From contig JAUILP010000014.1 of the NCBI GenBank assembly GCA_030432875.1, positions 1 through 60,895 of the forward strand: a stretch of DNA of 60,895 nucleotides. Reading direction: 5' to 3'. Position numbers and translations under genes: made by a program. This DNA comes from Oligoflexia bacterium (lineage in GTDB: Bacteria > Bdellovibrionota_B > Oligoflexia > Oligoflexales > JAGOVF01). Shown piece by piece: positions 8,410 to 18,160 of this stretch. The stretch's first letter is position 1; every line of letters begins with the position of its first letter. Under the pieces are notes generated by a model, which did not search any database, had not been told where the DNA came from, and saw only the letters and a program-made list of their open reading frames with translations.

Positions 8410-9435
8410 ATGAAGCCAGAACCACTTTTGACGGTGAAAGATTTAAAAGTTCATTTTCCCATTCAGGGAGGAATATTTTTGCGGCGTCAGGGTACCGTTT
8501 ATGCCGTCAATGGGGTAAATTTTTCTCTTCCTCCCGGCCAAACGCTTGGTCTCGTGGGTGAGTCAGGATGCGGTAAAACAACCGTAGGAAGAGCTATTCT
8601 CAACCTCATCGAAGCCACCAGTGGTGAAATAAATTTTATGGGGCAGAATATTCACTCTCTTACCACCCCAAAGTTACGCCAGCTCAGACGAGAAATGCAA
8701 ATCGTGTTTCAAGATCCCTTTGAATCTCTAAATCCTCGGCATTCTGTGCGTGACATTCTTTTAGAGCCTTTTATCATCCACAATGTAGGCGATGACGCCT
8801 CTAGGGAAAAATCAGTTAAGGAACTTGCCGAACGGGTTGGCCTCGGGGCTTCTGCGCTTAATCGTTTTCCCCATGAGTTTTCAGGAGGGCAGCGTCAGCG
8901 GATTGGTATTGCGCGAGCCATTGCACTTAAGCCCAAATTTATCGTTTGTGACGAACCTGTTTCCGCCCTTGATGTTTCTATACAGTCGCAAATTATCAAT
9001 CTCCTTATTGAACTGCAGCGCGAAATGGGACTAGCTTATCTCTTTATCGCCCACGATCTTGCCGTGGTAAAACATGTTTCTGATGTCGTTGCCGTCATGT
9101 ACCTGGGCAAAATAGTAGAGATAGCAGGGGCCCAGCAGTTATATAAAAACCCTCGCCATCCCTATACTCAGGCCCTTCTTTCCGCCATTCCCTCAACGGA
9201 TCCAGAAGCTGACCTCACTAAAAAGCAAATCCTCAAGGGTGAACCCGCTTCGCCAAGTAGCCTGCCAAGGGGCTGTGCCTTCTATAGTCGCTGCCCAATA
9301 GGGTCAGAGGAGTGTTTACAAAAAGTGCCTGAGCTTCTCGATTTATTACCCGAAGAAAATAACAGTTCTCAAAGTGGGGTGGCACTGGATGCCCATCAAG
9401 TTGCTTGCTTCAAAGTCCCGGTACGCAAAACCTAA
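8410..9435 (+). CDS. Oligopeptide ABC transporter ATPase, second subunit (YejF C-half/DppF type)
   Basis: 341-residue ATPase. The N-terminus FPIQGGIFLRRQGTVYAVNGV is DppF/YejF C-half-like. Walker A GESGCGKT, Q-loop VFQDPFESLNPR, signature FSGGQRQR, Walker B FIVCDEPVSALDVS and IAHDLAVVKH. The C-terminal cysteines (CAFYSRCPIGSEEC) match the partner subunit. Two starts are possible: GTG at 8398, overlapping the previous stop as GTGA, or ATG at 8410; the ATG is listed. It completes the importer and is the last gene of the operon; the next 358 bases are non-coding. Confidence 0.9.
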   Translation: MKPEPLLTVKDLKVHFPIQGGIFLRRQGTVYAVNGVNFSLPPGQTLGLVGESGCGKTTVGRAILNLIEATSGEINFMGQNIHSLTTPKLRQLRREMQIVFQDPFESLNPRHSVRDILLEPFIIHNVGDDASREKSVKELAERVGLGASALNRFPHEFSGGQRQRIGIARAIALKPKFIVCDEPVSALDVSIQSQIINLLIELQREMGLAYLFIAHDLAVVKHVSDVVAVMYLGKIVEIAGAQQLYKNPRHPYTQALLSAIPSTDPEADLTKKQILKGEPASPSSLPRGCAFYSRCPIGSEECLQKVPELLDLLPEENNSSQSGVALDAHQVACFKVPVRKT

Positions 9436-9573
9436 AGAACGCCGTGAGCAAATTTTTTATACCGCTATGAATTTATGTATATTATAGTGACTATTTGTTA
9501 ATAAACCAGAGTAACATGTCCCATTTAGAGATCAATTAGTCTAATTTGTTAGCCACTTACCTTAAAATAGATA

Positions 9574-9595
9574 AATGAGCATCCTCATGCTCATT
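9574..9595. other. Perfect 9-bp stem-loop after the Yej operon
   Basis: AATGAGCAT (9574-9582), loop CCTC, ATGCTCATT (9587-9595). It lies 140 bases after the last importer gene. There is no following U-run, so terminator function is uncertain; it may be an mRNA 3'-end structure. Confidence 0.4.
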
Positions 9596-9603
9596 ATTGC
9601 GGT

Positions 9604-9746
9604 ATTGTTGCACGAACAATTTTTCCTGGGCGATTTTTTGCCGGTAAAATCTCTGATTTCGCAAAAATTTTTCGCAGCTCCAGGATGAGAGAAAAAGACT
9701 GGAAAATACTCAGCTTTGCTAAAGGAAAATCCTTTTACGCAACAAT
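9604..9746. repeat. 143-bp intergenic stretch bounded by 8-bp inverted repeats
   Basis: ATTGTTGC (9604-9611) is inverted at 9739-9746 (GCAACAAT). The same TTGTTGC end sequence bounds the element at 1-160, though the interiors do not obviously match. Together with the stem-loop at 9574 this fills the 9436-9793 gene-free gap. It may be a miniature element or chance. No gene is seen here. Confidence 0.3.
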
Positions 9747-9793
9747 GCTAACGATAACTGCTGTTTTAGAGATTTTTTAATAAAGGGAAAATC

Positions 9794-11170
9794 GTGGTTT
9801 TAGCTGTTGTGGCAGATGCCTTTATTTTTTCAGAAGATGATCTATTGATCGGCGTTGTAAAAGAAATACTTCAGCTTAAAAGTGTCAGCAATATTAGCGA
9901 AGGTGCTGATAGCGACGAAGCTTTAGATGCTCTAAAACGCTTTCCAAAGGGGATGTTTATCGTCGACTGGAAAGTTGGCCCGGCTCTTGTTGTTAAATTT
10001 TTAAAAGAAGCGACCAACAGTTCAGGAATTGCCAATCGCCCTATATTTCTTATTTGCGAACAGATGGAAAATGCCATTATTCCTATTTCTTTAGAATACG
10101 GCATAACCCAGGTTCATGTTGGTTCTTTAGATCAACAAATACTCGCAAGTAATTTGGGTAATGCTATTAGGCGTATAAATTTTAAAAATGAATTCAAGGA
10201 AGAATTTGAAAAAATAGTAAAGTCACGAAAGGCAAATGAACACACCCAGGTCATAAAGCTTCTCACCACACTTTATGAAAACCACAAAGACAACCTCACC
10301 ATTAGAGCTGAACTTGCAGAGTCGTATTTTCAGGCGGGACAGTTTAAAGAAGCCTTAAAAATTTTGACACCTGTTCCTGACATGAACCCACCAAATTCCA
10401 GGTATTTACATGTTTACGGACGCTGCCTCATGAAATTGGGTATTTATACGGAGGCTGAATCTACTTTTGCTAAAGTAACTCTTCTCAATCCCTATGACCC
10501 GGATAAACTTGTGGGACTAGGACAAGCGCTTACCAAATTAGGTAAACTGGGAAAAGCTAATGATGCCTTTAATAAAGCCCTGGAAATTGATGATGACAAC
10601 GTAAACGCTTTGATGGGTAAAGGTGAACTGCATCTTCTGACTGGAGATGTCAATGCTGCTTTGGAGCTTCTCGAAAATATTGCTAACCCGAATGAACTCG
10701 CTTCTATATTTAATTCAGCCGCTATTCTCTTGATAAGAAAACAGCACTTTGCCAAAGGAATGCAACTTTACGAAGCTGCTTTACAGAGTATACCCAACAA
10801 TAAAAAAATTGCGGCCAGATTGTTTTTTAATATGGGCGTTGGGTATCGGCGTCAAAATGATCCCCAAAAAGCATTAGAGGCCTTCAAAAAAGCCGTAGAA
10901 CAAGATCCCAAATATGATGTTGCTAAGGCGAACCTCGAAACCATGACCACTGTATTAAAACGGTCTAAGTCCAAACCCAAATCAGAAGATAGCCCCTATT
11001 CCTACGGGGAAAATATATTGGTTTCGCCGACAGTTACCACGTCGCCTGAACCTAAATCGCCTGCTGATGTGATCAACGACCTAGCTCTGGATTTCAACGA
11101 AGATTTACTCATCAGCAAAGACTTAGGAGAACTAGATATTGACTTCGATTTGGACAAAAAAATCAGTTAA
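9794..11170 (+). CDS. Receiver-like domain plus TPR protein (paralogue of 44742-45971)
   Basis: 458-residue cytoplasmic protein. Residues 1-130 read as a response-regulator receiver fold: a hydrophobic beta-1 (VLAVVADAF) without the usual Asp-Asp pair, an intact phospho-acceptor position (FIVDW, Asp58), but no conserved Thr/Ser or Lys-Pro later (PIFLICEQ, QVHVGSLD). Residues 160-375 carry tandem TPR helices (ESYFQAGQFKEALKIL, LGQALTKLGKLGKAN, YRRQNDPQKALEAFKKAVEQ). The tail is acidic and proline-rich. GTG start with AAAGGG 7 bases upstream. Likely a signalling scaffold; partner unknown. It ends 24 bases from the convergent tdh. Confidence 0.75.
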   Translation: MVLAVVADAFIFSEDDLLIGVVKEILQLKSVSNISEGADSDEALDALKRFPKGMFIVDWKVGPALVVKFLKEATNSSGIANRPIFLICEQMENAIIPISLEYGITQVHVGSLDQQILASNLGNAIRRINFKNEFKEEFEKIVKSRKANEHTQVIKLLTTLYENHKDNLTIRAELAESYFQAGQFKEALKILTPVPDMNPPNSRYLHVYGRCLMKLGIYTEAESTFAKVTLLNPYDPDKLVGLGQALTKLGKLGKANDAFNKALEIDDDNVNALMGKGELHLLTGDVNAALELLENIANPNELASIFNSAAILLIRKQHFAKGMQLYEAALQSIPNNKKIAARLFFNMGVGYRRQNDPQKALEAFKKAVEQDPKYDVAKANLETMTTVLKRSKSKPKSEDSPYSYGENILVSPTVTTSPEPKSPADVINDLALDFNEDLLISKDLGELDIDFDLDKKIS

Positions 11171-11194
11171 TGGCTTAGTAATTACCCATACGCG

Positions 11195-12220
11195 TTAAGT
11201 CCAGTTAAGAATAACCTTACCCGATTTGCCTGAACGCATAATTTCAAAACCTTCCTTGAAATTTTCGACGGGAAATCTATGGGTTATCAGGTGGTCTATC
11301 TTCAAACCACTTTGGAGCATACTCGCCATTTTGTACCAAGTTTCATACATCTCACGGCCATATATCCCCTTCAGAAACAGGCCTTTAAAAATAACTTGAT
11401 CCCAGTCAATAGCCACAGCTTCTGAAAATATCCCAAGAATTGCTACCTTTCCCCCATTATTCATGTTCTTAAGAAGCGAGCGGAAGGCTTCAGCATTTCC
11501 TGACATTTCAAGACCGATATCAAAGCCCTCGCGCATACCAACCTCCTTCATCACCTGCCCAAGATCTTCTTTACTAGGATTGACAGTGCGGGTGGCCCCA
11601 AATTGCTCGGCAAATTTTAAGCGCCATTCATTGACATCGGTTATAACAATATGACGGGCACCAGCATGACGAGCGATTGCACTTGCCATCATGCCAATTG
11701 GCCCCGCTCCCGTGATAAGAACATCTTCACCGACGAGATCATAGGAAAGCGCTGTGTGAGCGGCATTTCCATAAGGATCAAAAATAGAAGCGACATCATC
11801 GGCTATAGTCTCAGGAATTTTAAAGGCGTTACTCGCGGGAATCGCAAGATACTCGGCAAACGCACCGTTTCGGTTAACGCCGACCCCAACGCTATTGCGA
11901 CATAAATGCCGTTTTCCCGCACGGCAATTACGGCAAAAATGACAGGTAATATGCCCTTCACCAGAAACTCTATCACCAATTTGATAATTTTTAACCGCGT
12001 CTCCCATCTCCTCAATAACCCCAACATATTCATGCCCTGCGACCAAAGGGACTTTTATGGTTTTTTGTGCCCATGGGTCCCAGTTATAGATATGAATATC
12101 GGTACCACATATGGCCGTTTTGTTGATTTTAATCAAAAGATCATTGGGCCCAATCGTCGGTTTAGGAACATCTTCAAGCCAGATGCCAGGTTCCCTTTTT
12201 GCTTTTACGAGAGCTTTCAT
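11195..12220 (-). CDS. tdh: L-threonine 3-dehydrogenase
   Basis: 341-residue zinc-dependent medium-chain dehydrogenase that oxidises L-threonine to 2-amino-3-ketobutyrate with NAD+. Catalytic zinc ligands Cys38 (TAICGTDIH), His63 and Glu64 (AGHEYVG) are present, as is the structural zinc site Cys93, Cys96, Cys99 and Cys107. The NAD-binding glycine motif is GAGPIGMMA. Length equals E. coli Tdh. It follows kbl on the same strand after a 302-base gap, so the two form the threonine-to-glycine pathway, although that gap is larger than usual for this operon. Confidence 0.95.
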   Translation of the reverse strand: MKALVKAKREPGIWLEDVPKPTIGPNDLLIKINKTAICGTDIHIYNWDPWAQKTIKVPLVAGHEYVGVIEEMGDAVKNYQIGDRVSGEGHITCHFCRNCRAGKRHLCRNSVGVGVNRNGAFAEYLAIPASNAFKIPETIADDVASIFDPYGNAAHTALSYDLVGEDVLITGAGPIGMMASAIARHAGARHIVITDVNEWRLKFAEQFGATRTVNPSKEDLGQVMKEVGMREGFDIGLEMSGNAEAFRSLLKNMNNGGKVAILGIFSEAVAIDWDQVIFKGLFLKGIYGREMYETWYKMASMLQSGLKIDHLITHRFPVENFKEGFEIMRSGKSGKVILNWT

Positions 12221-12522
12221 AAATTTTTTTCCTTATGATAAATGGCGTGTTTTTTTCGTTTTAAAAAATTCCTCGAAAATAATTTTACAAAGTCACCGTA
12301 CCTATTGCGCCCGAACATAAACTTCAGACGCTGCAAGCTAAAAAAATTGAGATTTCTCATACCCGCTATGGTAATCTCGGCTATTTTCATATCTGCGGGC
12401 TGCCCTATTAAATCTGAGGCCGACACATTGTGTACGGGTTGTTATACCATCAGATCACCACCACAAGCCCTTAGCGCCAAGCTAAATTTCAAAAAGGGTA
12501 AAAAGGGAGCCGCGCTTTTTTT
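12221..12522. other. Gap between kbl and tdh; weak small lipoprotein candidate on the plus strand
   Basis: No confident gene. On the plus strand a frame open from 12242 to 12526 contains, from a TTG at 12347, a hydrophobic segment with a lipobox-like end (AIFISAGC) followed by two cysteines (CTGC). There is no ribosome-binding site, and it lies opposite the kbl-tdh transcript and runs into the kbl stop. A short minus-strand frame (12217-12426) overlaps it. Neither is called as a gene. A GC-rich hairpin-like stretch near 12500-12520 may act in kbl mRNA ending. Confidence 0.25.
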
Positions 12523-13713
12523 CTAAATTAGCGAGAGTTTTTTTCCTATCTTAGCAAAAGCTTTAAGCGCTTTCTCGATATCAGCAAGCTCGAGTCCCGC
12601 AGACACCTGGGTGCGGATACGAGCAGCCCCTTTAGGCACAACCGGATAAGAGAATCCAATGACATAAATACCTTCCGCTAAAAGTTCCTCGGCGAAACGA
12701 GAAGCAAGCTCAGCATCACCAAACATGATCGGACAAATGGGGTGTATGCCAGGAATAATATTAAAGCCAAGTTCTTTAAGCCCACGGCGAAAATAAGCTG
12801 TACTCTCCCAGAGTTTTTTTCTGGTTTCTCCGCTTTCTTCCAGTATTTTTATAACTTCAATGCTCACTCCTGCAATGACAGGAGCTAAAGTATTGGAAAA
12901 TAAATAAGGCCGAGATTTTTGCCGCAACCAGGCAATAATATCTTTCCGTCCAGACGTATATCCACCACTCGCCCCACCCAGTGCCTTACCGAGGGTTCCC
13001 GTTATAATATCTATTTTATCCATACACTCATGGTACTCATGGGTTCCTTTGCCATTATCACCCATAAATCCCACCGCATGAGAGTCATCGACCATAACAA
13101 GAGCATGATATTTTTCAGCTAACGCACAGATTTCCTTGAGTTTAGCAATAGTACCATCCATAGAGAACACGCCATCTGTGGCTATGAGTTTGTAGCGCGC
13201 ATTTTGCGCTTCGCGAAGTTTAGCTTCTAAGTCATTTATGTTGCTATTTTCATAACGAAAACGCTGGGCTTTAGAAAGACGGATCCCATCTATAATACTG
13301 GCGTGATTAAGCGCATCACTAATAATAGCATCGCGTTCATCCAATAGGGTTTCAAAAAGTCCCCCATTAGCATCAAAACAAGAACTATACAAAATCGTGT
13401 CTTCGGTGCCCAGAAAACGGGAAATACTTTCCTCCAACTCTTTGTGAATATCCTGGGTTCCACAGATAAAACGGACACTTGAGAGACCGAATCCGCGTGA
13501 ATCCAAATAGGTTTTTGCTGCTTTTACGAGTCGCTGGTCATTGGCAAGTCCGAGATAATTGTTAGAGCAGAGATTTATGACTTCCCCTTGGCTAATAGTT
13601 ATTTTGCCTCCTTGCGGAGAATTAATGATGCGTTCAGATTTGAAAAGTCCCTCATCTTTTAGAGTCAAGAGCTTGGATTTTAGATCAGAAATAAATAGTT
13701 GTGTTGCCTTCAT
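12523..13713 (-). CDS. kbl: 2-amino-3-ketobutyrate coenzyme A ligase (glycine C-acetyltransferase)
   Basis: 396-residue PLP enzyme of the alpha-oxoamine synthase family. It cleaves 2-amino-3-ketobutyrate with CoA to glycine and acetyl-CoA, the step after threonine dehydrogenase. PLP lysine Lys243 lies in [13 protein letters not shown]; the aspartate of MVDDSHAVG and the histidine of [12 protein letters not shown] are in place. Length matches E. coli Kbl (398). The ATG is preceded by AAGGAAAT. It is divergent from the Rrf2-suf operon, with 238 bases between the two starts. Confidence 0.95.
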   Translation of the reverse strand: MKATQLFISDLKSKLLTLKDEGLFKSERIINSPQGGKITISQGEVINLCSNNYLGLANDQRLVKAAKTYLDSRGFGLSSVRFICGTQDIHKELEESISRFLGTEDTILYSSCFDANGGLFETLLDERDAIISDALNHASIIDGIRLSKAQRFRYENSNINDLEAKLREAQNARYKLIATDGVFSMDGTIAKLKEICALAEKYHALVMVDDSHAVGFMGDNGKGTHEYHECMDKIDIITGTLGKALGGASGGYTSGRKDIIAWLRQKSRPYLFSNTLAPVIAGVSIEVIKILEESGETRKKLWESTAYFRRGLKELGFNIIPGIHPICPIMFGDAELASRFAEELLAEGIYVIGFSYPVVPKGAARIRTQVSAGLELADIEKALKAFAKIGKKLSLI

Positions 13714-13896
13714 TGTTATTTCCTTTTAGGGGTTTAGCGAAGATCCTCCATTATATCCTCCTTATAGCTTGGCGCAATGGCAATATTGCTCAGATATAGG
13801 GAGCCACCGGTCCCGGCGATAGTCGCGAGTAAACAGGGCTTATTCATTGACAAAAGGCTTAAACTACCCCATATTATGAAGTGCCGACAACAAAGG

Positions 13897-13911
13897 TGAC
13901 TAGAACAGTCA
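13897..13911. promoter_or_regulatory. Inverted-repeat operator candidate of the suf operon
   Basis: TGACT-AGAAC-AGTCA is a perfect 5-bp dyad with a 5-base spacer, ending 40 bases before the Rrf2 regulator start. A weak -10-like TATAGG follows around 13925-13930, which would put the dyad over the -35 region. Rrf2 regulators of this type usually bind short dyads and repress their own operon, so autoregulation is likely. The assignment is inference from position and symmetry. Confidence 0.5.
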
Positions 13912-13951
13912 ACATTAATCAAGATATAGGATACAGGAAGTTGAAGCCCTA

Positions 13952-14452
13952 ATGAATATCACCTCAAAAAGCCGTTATGCTATAAAAATTATGCTCGACA
14001 TGGCCTTTCATAGTCAGGTTAAACAAATTCATAGGCGTGATATAGCAAAACGCCAAGGGGTTCCCCCAGACTATCTTGATCAAATCATCAATCGCTTGCG
14101 CCATGCCGGTTTAGTTAAAAGCATTCGTGGGCGGGGCGGTGGCTATACACTGGCAACGACCCCCGACCAGATCGATGTTTTTCAAATTTTTTCAGCCGTT
14201 GAAGATAATGTTTTTCCAGTAGAGTGTGTCGGACCCGAGGTTGAGTGCCCCTTCCCCAGTTCTTGTATTTCTTATCAAGGTTGGCAGTCGATTTTCATCA
14301 GTGTAAAGAATGCCCTTTCCGCCATAAAGCTTAGCACACTTGCTAGCTCTCCCACTGATCTGCATCATTTTTGTCCTATGGCAGGAATTCGCGAATGTAA
14401 ACCAGGAAAAGTTGCTTCACATACGCATCCTCATACCACTCAGGAGCCATAG
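13952..14452 (+). CDS. Rrf2-family Fe-S-responsive transcriptional regulator (IscR/SufR-like)
   Basis: 166-residue winged-helix regulator. The N-terminal HTH (SRYAIKIMLDMAFH, YLDQIINRLRHAGLVKSIRGRGGGY) is classic Rrf2. Three cysteines, Cys92, Cys99 and Cys105, sit almost exactly where IscR holds its [2Fe-2S] cluster (Cys92/98/104), so cluster sensing is very likely. The C-terminal tail is longer and has extra Cys and His residues (HHFCPMAGIREC, HTHPH). It is the first gene before sufBCDSU-nfu, 44 bases ahead of sufB, and is expected to control that operon and itself according to Fe-S demand. Confidence 0.88.
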   Translation: MNITSKSRYAIKIMLDMAFHSQVKQIHRRDIAKRQGVPPDYLDQIINRLRHAGLVKSIRGRGGGYTLATTPDQIDVFQIFSAVEDNVFPVECVGPEVECPFPSSCISYQGWQSIFISVKNALSAIKLSTLASSPTDLHHFCPMAGIRECKPGKVASHTHPHTTQEP

Positions 14453-14496
14453 TGTTGCGATTGTTAGTAAAGACTTTTGACAGGAGTTTTTGAACT

Positions 14497-15939
14497 TTGG
14501 AAAGTACAGAAGAAAAAAGCCAGTTTAGTGCCAAAGAATATGAGTTTGGCTTTGTCACCGATATTGAGTCCGTTGATTTTCCTACAGGACTTAATGAAGA
14601 CATTATTAGAAAACTCAGCGCGATAAAAAATGAACCGAGCTTTGTCCTTGACTATAGACTAAAAGCCTTTAAATACTGGCAAGGGTTAAAAGAACCATCC
14701 TGGGCTCACATTCATTATGATCAGGTTGATTATCAGGACTTAAAATACTACTCAGCCCCAAAACAGAAAAAGACCCTTGCAAGTCTCGATGAAGTTGATG
14801 AGGAGCTCCTCAAAACATTTGAAAGACTTGGCATCCCGTTACAGGAGCAAAAACGAATTGCAGGAATTGCTGTCGATGCCGTATTTGATAGTGTATCCGT
14901 TGGCACCACGCACCAGGAAGAGCTTGAAAAACAAGGTATCATTTTTTGCTCAATTAGCGAAGCCATTCAAAAACACCCTACCCTAATACAAAAATATTTG
15001 GGCAGCGTCGTTCCCTATAAAGACAATTTTTTTGCTGCCCTTAACTCAGCGGTATTTACCGATGGATCATTTGTATACATTCCAAGAGGTGTGCGTTGCC
15101 CACTAGATTTATCAACCTATTTTCGTATCAATGCTGCCAAAACTGGTCAATTTGAGCGGACGCTTATTGTTGCTGACCAAGGTAGCTTCGTAAACTATCT
15201 CGAAGGGTGTACGGCTCCCATGCGCGATGAAAATCAGTTGCATGCCGCGATTGTGGAAATTATCGCACTCGAAGATGCCGAAGTTAATTATTCTACTGTA
15301 CAGAACTGGTACGCAGGAGACAAAGAGGGCAAGGGTGGGATTTATAACTTTGTGACTAAAAGAGGGCTATGCCAAGGTAAAAACTCCAAAATTTCCTGGA
15401 CCCAGGTCGAAGCGGGTTCAGCCATTACCTGGAAATATCCCAGCGTTATTTTAAAGGGAGATTATTCTCAAGGTGAGTTTTACTCGGTTGCCCTAACCAA
15501 CAACAAAATGCAGGCAGATACGGGCACAAAAATGATCCACATGGGTAAACATACTCGCAGCAAAATCGTTTCTAAGGGCATAAGCACCGATGCCTCTGTC
15601 AATAGTTATCGTGGCCTGGTAAAAGTAGCCAAAGGGGCAACTGGGGCAAGAAATTTCTCTCAATGCGATTCTTTGCTGGTTGGCGACGCATGTTCCGCTA
15701 ATACTTTTCCCTACATCGAGGTTCTTGATCAATCTGCGACTATTGAGCACGAAGCTTCGACGTCAAAAATAAGCGCTGATCAAATTTTTTATTTGCGTTC
15801 TCGCGGCATTGATTCTGCGGCCGCCGTTAGTTTGCTTTTAAGTGGTTTTTGTAAAGAAGTCTTTAATAAGCTTCCCCCTGAGTTTTCTGTGGAGGCGGTG
15901 AAGCTCCTTGAAATGAAACTTGAGGGAGCCGTTGGCTAA
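14497..15939 (+). CDS. sufB: Fe-S cluster assembly scaffold protein SufB
   Basis: 480-residue SufB, the scaffold subunit of the SufBCD complex where Fe-S clusters are built. Family landmarks are present: [18 protein letters not shown] at the N-terminus, [22 protein letters not shown], and the C-terminal [12 protein letters not shown] shared with SufD. The TTG start at 14497 has CAGGAG 10 bases upstream and gives the expected family length (E. coli SufB is 495). It lies between the Rrf2 gene and sufC. Low initiation from TTG could keep this large subunit in check. Confidence 0.95.
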   Translation: MESTEEKSQFSAKEYEFGFVTDIESVDFPTGLNEDIIRKLSAIKNEPSFVLDYRLKAFKYWQGLKEPSWAHIHYDQVDYQDLKYYSAPKQKKTLASLDEVDEELLKTFERLGIPLQEQKRIAGIAVDAVFDSVSVGTTHQEELEKQGIIFCSISEAIQKHPTLIQKYLGSVVPYKDNFFAALNSAVFTDGSFVYIPRGVRCPLDLSTYFRINAAKTGQFERTLIVADQGSFVNYLEGCTAPMRDENQLHAAIVEIIALEDAEVNYSTVQNWYAGDKEGKGGIYNFVTKRGLCQGKNSKISWTQVEAGSAITWKYPSVILKGDYSQGEFYSVALTNNKMQADTGTKMIHMGKHTRSKIVSKGISTDASVNSYRGLVKVAKGATGARNFSQCDSLLVGDACSANTFPYIEVLDQSATIEHEASTSKISADQIFYLRSRGIDSAAAVSLLLSGFCKEVFNKLPPEFSVEAVKLLEMKLEGAVG

Positions 15940-15987
15940 GGCTAGATAGTTTTAATCGTAATTTACTTGACGAGGTTAGCATACATC

Positions 15988-16755
15988 ATGAGTTTACTGT
16001 CCATAAATAATTTGCAGGCAAGCACTTTAGAAGGTGAGATTCCTATATTGAAAGGCATCTCTCTCGAGATAAAACCGGGCGAAGTCCACGCCATCATGGG
16101 GCCCAATGGTTCAGGAAAAAGCACGCTTTCCAAAGTCCTTGCGGGTCATCCAGACTTTAAGGTTACCGGAGGAACAGTCACCTATGAAGTCAATTTAAAA
16201 ATGAAAAATCTCCTCGCCATGGAACCTGAAGAAAGAGCTTGTAACGGCGTTTTTCTTGCTTATCAGTATCCTGTCGAAATTCCCGGTGTTGTTAACAGTG
16301 AGTTTCTTCGCGCCTCCTTTAATGCTATTTGCTCTCATCAAGGATCACCAGAAATGGACCCTTTTGATTTTGCGCATTTTTTAGAAAAAAAATTAAAACT
16401 CCTGGAAATGGACGAAAAGTTTATTCACCGCGGCGTCAATGCAGGCTATTCCGGTGGCGAAAAAAAACGCAACGAAATACTGCAAATGGCCGTTCTTACG
16501 CCGCGACTTTCTATTTTAGATGAAACCGACTCTGGACTTGATGTCGATTCGTTGCGCATCGTCAGTGAAGGGGTAAACAAACTGAAGCGACCCGACAATG
16601 CCATTATTATAATCACCCATTACCACCGGATTCTTGAGTATATTAGCCCCGATTTTGTACATATTCTTTCTGGTGGACGCATCGTGGCTTCTGGCGACAG
16701 AACGTTAGCCCTTAATATTGAAAAAGAAGGGTATGAAAAGTTTACTCAACAATAA
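15988..16755 (+). CDS. sufC: Fe-S cluster assembly ATPase SufC
   Basis: 255-residue ABC-type ATPase without membrane domain; it powers conformational change of SufB-SufD. Walker A GPNGSGKST at residues 38-46, SufC-type signature YSGGEKKRNE, Walker B LSILDETDSGLD, and the ITHYHRIL switch. I use the ATG at 15988 rather than the upstream in-frame TTG at 15967 because MSLLSINNLQA is the normal SufC N-terminus. GAGG lies 13 bases upstream. Second structural gene of the operon. Confidence 0.95.
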   Translation: MSLLSINNLQASTLEGEIPILKGISLEIKPGEVHAIMGPNGSGKSTLSKVLAGHPDFKVTGGTVTYEVNLKMKNLLAMEPEERACNGVFLAYQYPVEIPGVVNSEFLRASFNAICSHQGSPEMDPFDFAHFLEKKLKLLEMDEKFIHRGVNAGYSGGEKKRNEILQMAVLTPRLSILDETDSGLDVDSLRIVSEGVNKLKRPDNAIIIITHYHRILEYISPDFVHILSGGRIVASGDRTLALNIEKEGYEKFTQQ

Positions 16756-16791
16756 TAATACTCTGACTCTGTATAGGAAAGACCCGTAATT

Positions 16792-18129
16792 ATGTCCCTG
16801 AGTGTTTCCGCTTCTGAAAGCATAAAAAACCTAGAGAAAGCTTTTACTTTCGTGCAGGCACAAAAATCTGCTGAAGGTTTAATGCCACTCTATGATCTTA
16901 GCCAAAAATCGTTCGCCAAACTTCAGATGCGAGGAATTCCTACTCGCAGCGAAGAACTTTGGCGCTATACGAATATCAAAAATTTGTTTGAAAAATTTTT
17001 TGCCCCTCAAACAGAGATCAATGTCATCAATATGGATTTGCTTGAGCGTGTCGCGCTGAGTGAAAACCGTCTTGTATTTATAAACGGTGTTTATGCGCGT
17101 GCCCTTTCTAAACTGCCTGATGATGAGTGTGTTCGGGTAACCCCGCTTATCAGCTCTCCTGTCGACGATAACAAGATTTCTAAGATAACAACAAAAAACA
17201 ACACTCTGGGCGATAACAATACAGAAGAGAGCTTTATCAGCCTACTGTCCGAGTCTTTTTGCTACAATGGCCTAATTTTAGATGTTGCCCCCGGCAGCTC
17301 CTTTTCTCAACCCCTGCATTTTATTTACCTAAGCACTCATGATGCCGAGCTTCATACCGGTGCTTATAACCATATTCAGTTGAATATCGGCAAAAATGCT
17401 CACTGTGTTTTTGCTGAAAGTTTTCATGCAGAGGAAGAAAAAGATCCTTATTTAACGGTAAGAACTCTGAAGCTTGATATTGCCGAGGGGGCTCACTGTG
17501 AGCGGACTCGCCTCCAATGCGAGGGTGAAAAAGGCTCAATTTTAAGTCAGGATATCGTCAGTATTCAGCAAGGCGGTTTATTCCGTGACTGTCTTATTTC
17601 AGATGGCGCGAGTTTTAGTCGGCAAGAAATTTTTGTCAAGCTCCAAGGCGAGGAGGCTAAAGTTGAACTTAATGGTGTGTTTCATCTAAAGCAAAAGCAA
17701 CAGGGAAGTTTTTATTCCAAAATTGAACATCATGCCCCAAAAACACAAAGCGCTGTTACGTATAAAGGCATTTTGCGCGATGAGTCACGCGGGGTATTTA
17801 ATGCCCGAGTGCTGATACCCGAAAATATTCGCGAATGCAGCGCGCACCAACTCAGTAAAAATTTACTTCTGAGTGATGACTGCGAAATTGACACCAAGCC
17901 AGAACTCCTCATTAGCAACAATGATGTGCAGTGTTCTCACGGCGCGACCGTTGCGCAACTAAATCCTGATGAACTTTTTTATTTTCGTTCAAGAGGTATA
18001 AATAAGCAAAAAGCTGAGGATTTCCTGGTCAAAGCTTTTAGTACCGAGCTTATGGATAAAATTAGCAATAAAAAAATACGCGATAGAGCTATAGAAACAA
18101 TGACCTTAAAAATACAGGACCCAGTGTAG
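16792..18129 (+). CDS. sufD: Fe-S cluster assembly protein SufD
   Basis: 445-residue SufB paralogue that forms the heterodimer with SufB. The N-terminus has the RGIPTRSEELWRYTNIKNLF motif of SufD; the C-terminal half has the beta-helix and HGATVAQLNPDELFYFRSRGI, including the conserved histidine (in CSHGATV) used in cluster assembly in E. coli SufD. ATG with AGGAAAG upstream. Close spacing to sufC (36 bases) and sufS (31 bases) shows one operon. Confidence 0.94.
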   Translation: MSLSVSASESIKNLEKAFTFVQAQKSAEGLMPLYDLSQKSFAKLQMRGIPTRSEELWRYTNIKNLFEKFFAPQTEINVINMDLLERVALSENRLVFINGVYARALSKLPDDECVRVTPLISSPVDDNKISKITTKNNTLGDNNTEESFISLLSESFCYNGLILDVAPGSSFSQPLHFIYLSTHDAELHTGAYNHIQLNIGKNAHCVFAESFHAEEEKDPYLTVRTLKLDIAEGAHCERTRLQCEGEKGSILSQDIVSIQQGGLFRDCLISDGASFSRQEIFVKLQGEEAKVELNGVFHLKQKQQGSFYSKIEHHAPKTQSAVTYKGILRDESRGVFNARVLIPENIRECSAHQLSKNLLLSDDCEIDTKPELLISNNDVQCSHGATVAQLNPDELFYFRSRGINKQKAEDFLVKAFSTELMDKISNKKIRDRAIETMTLKIQDPV

Positions 18130-18160
18130 CGACACCGTTTCTCCAAAAAAATGTGAAAAA

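Noticed and set aside
9436..9793. Possible small RNA or gene between the Yej operon and the receiver-TPR gene
   Set aside because: Only a stem-loop and short inverted repeats are seen; no promoter/terminator pair supports an RNA gene.
11906..12238. 110-codon open frame opposite tdh
   Set aside because: It is the shadow of the conserved tdh coding strand; no ribosome site and no protein-like features.
12217..12426. 69-codon minus-strand frame between kbl and tdh
   Set aside because: It overlaps the tdh start region and has no ribosome site or recognisable sequence.
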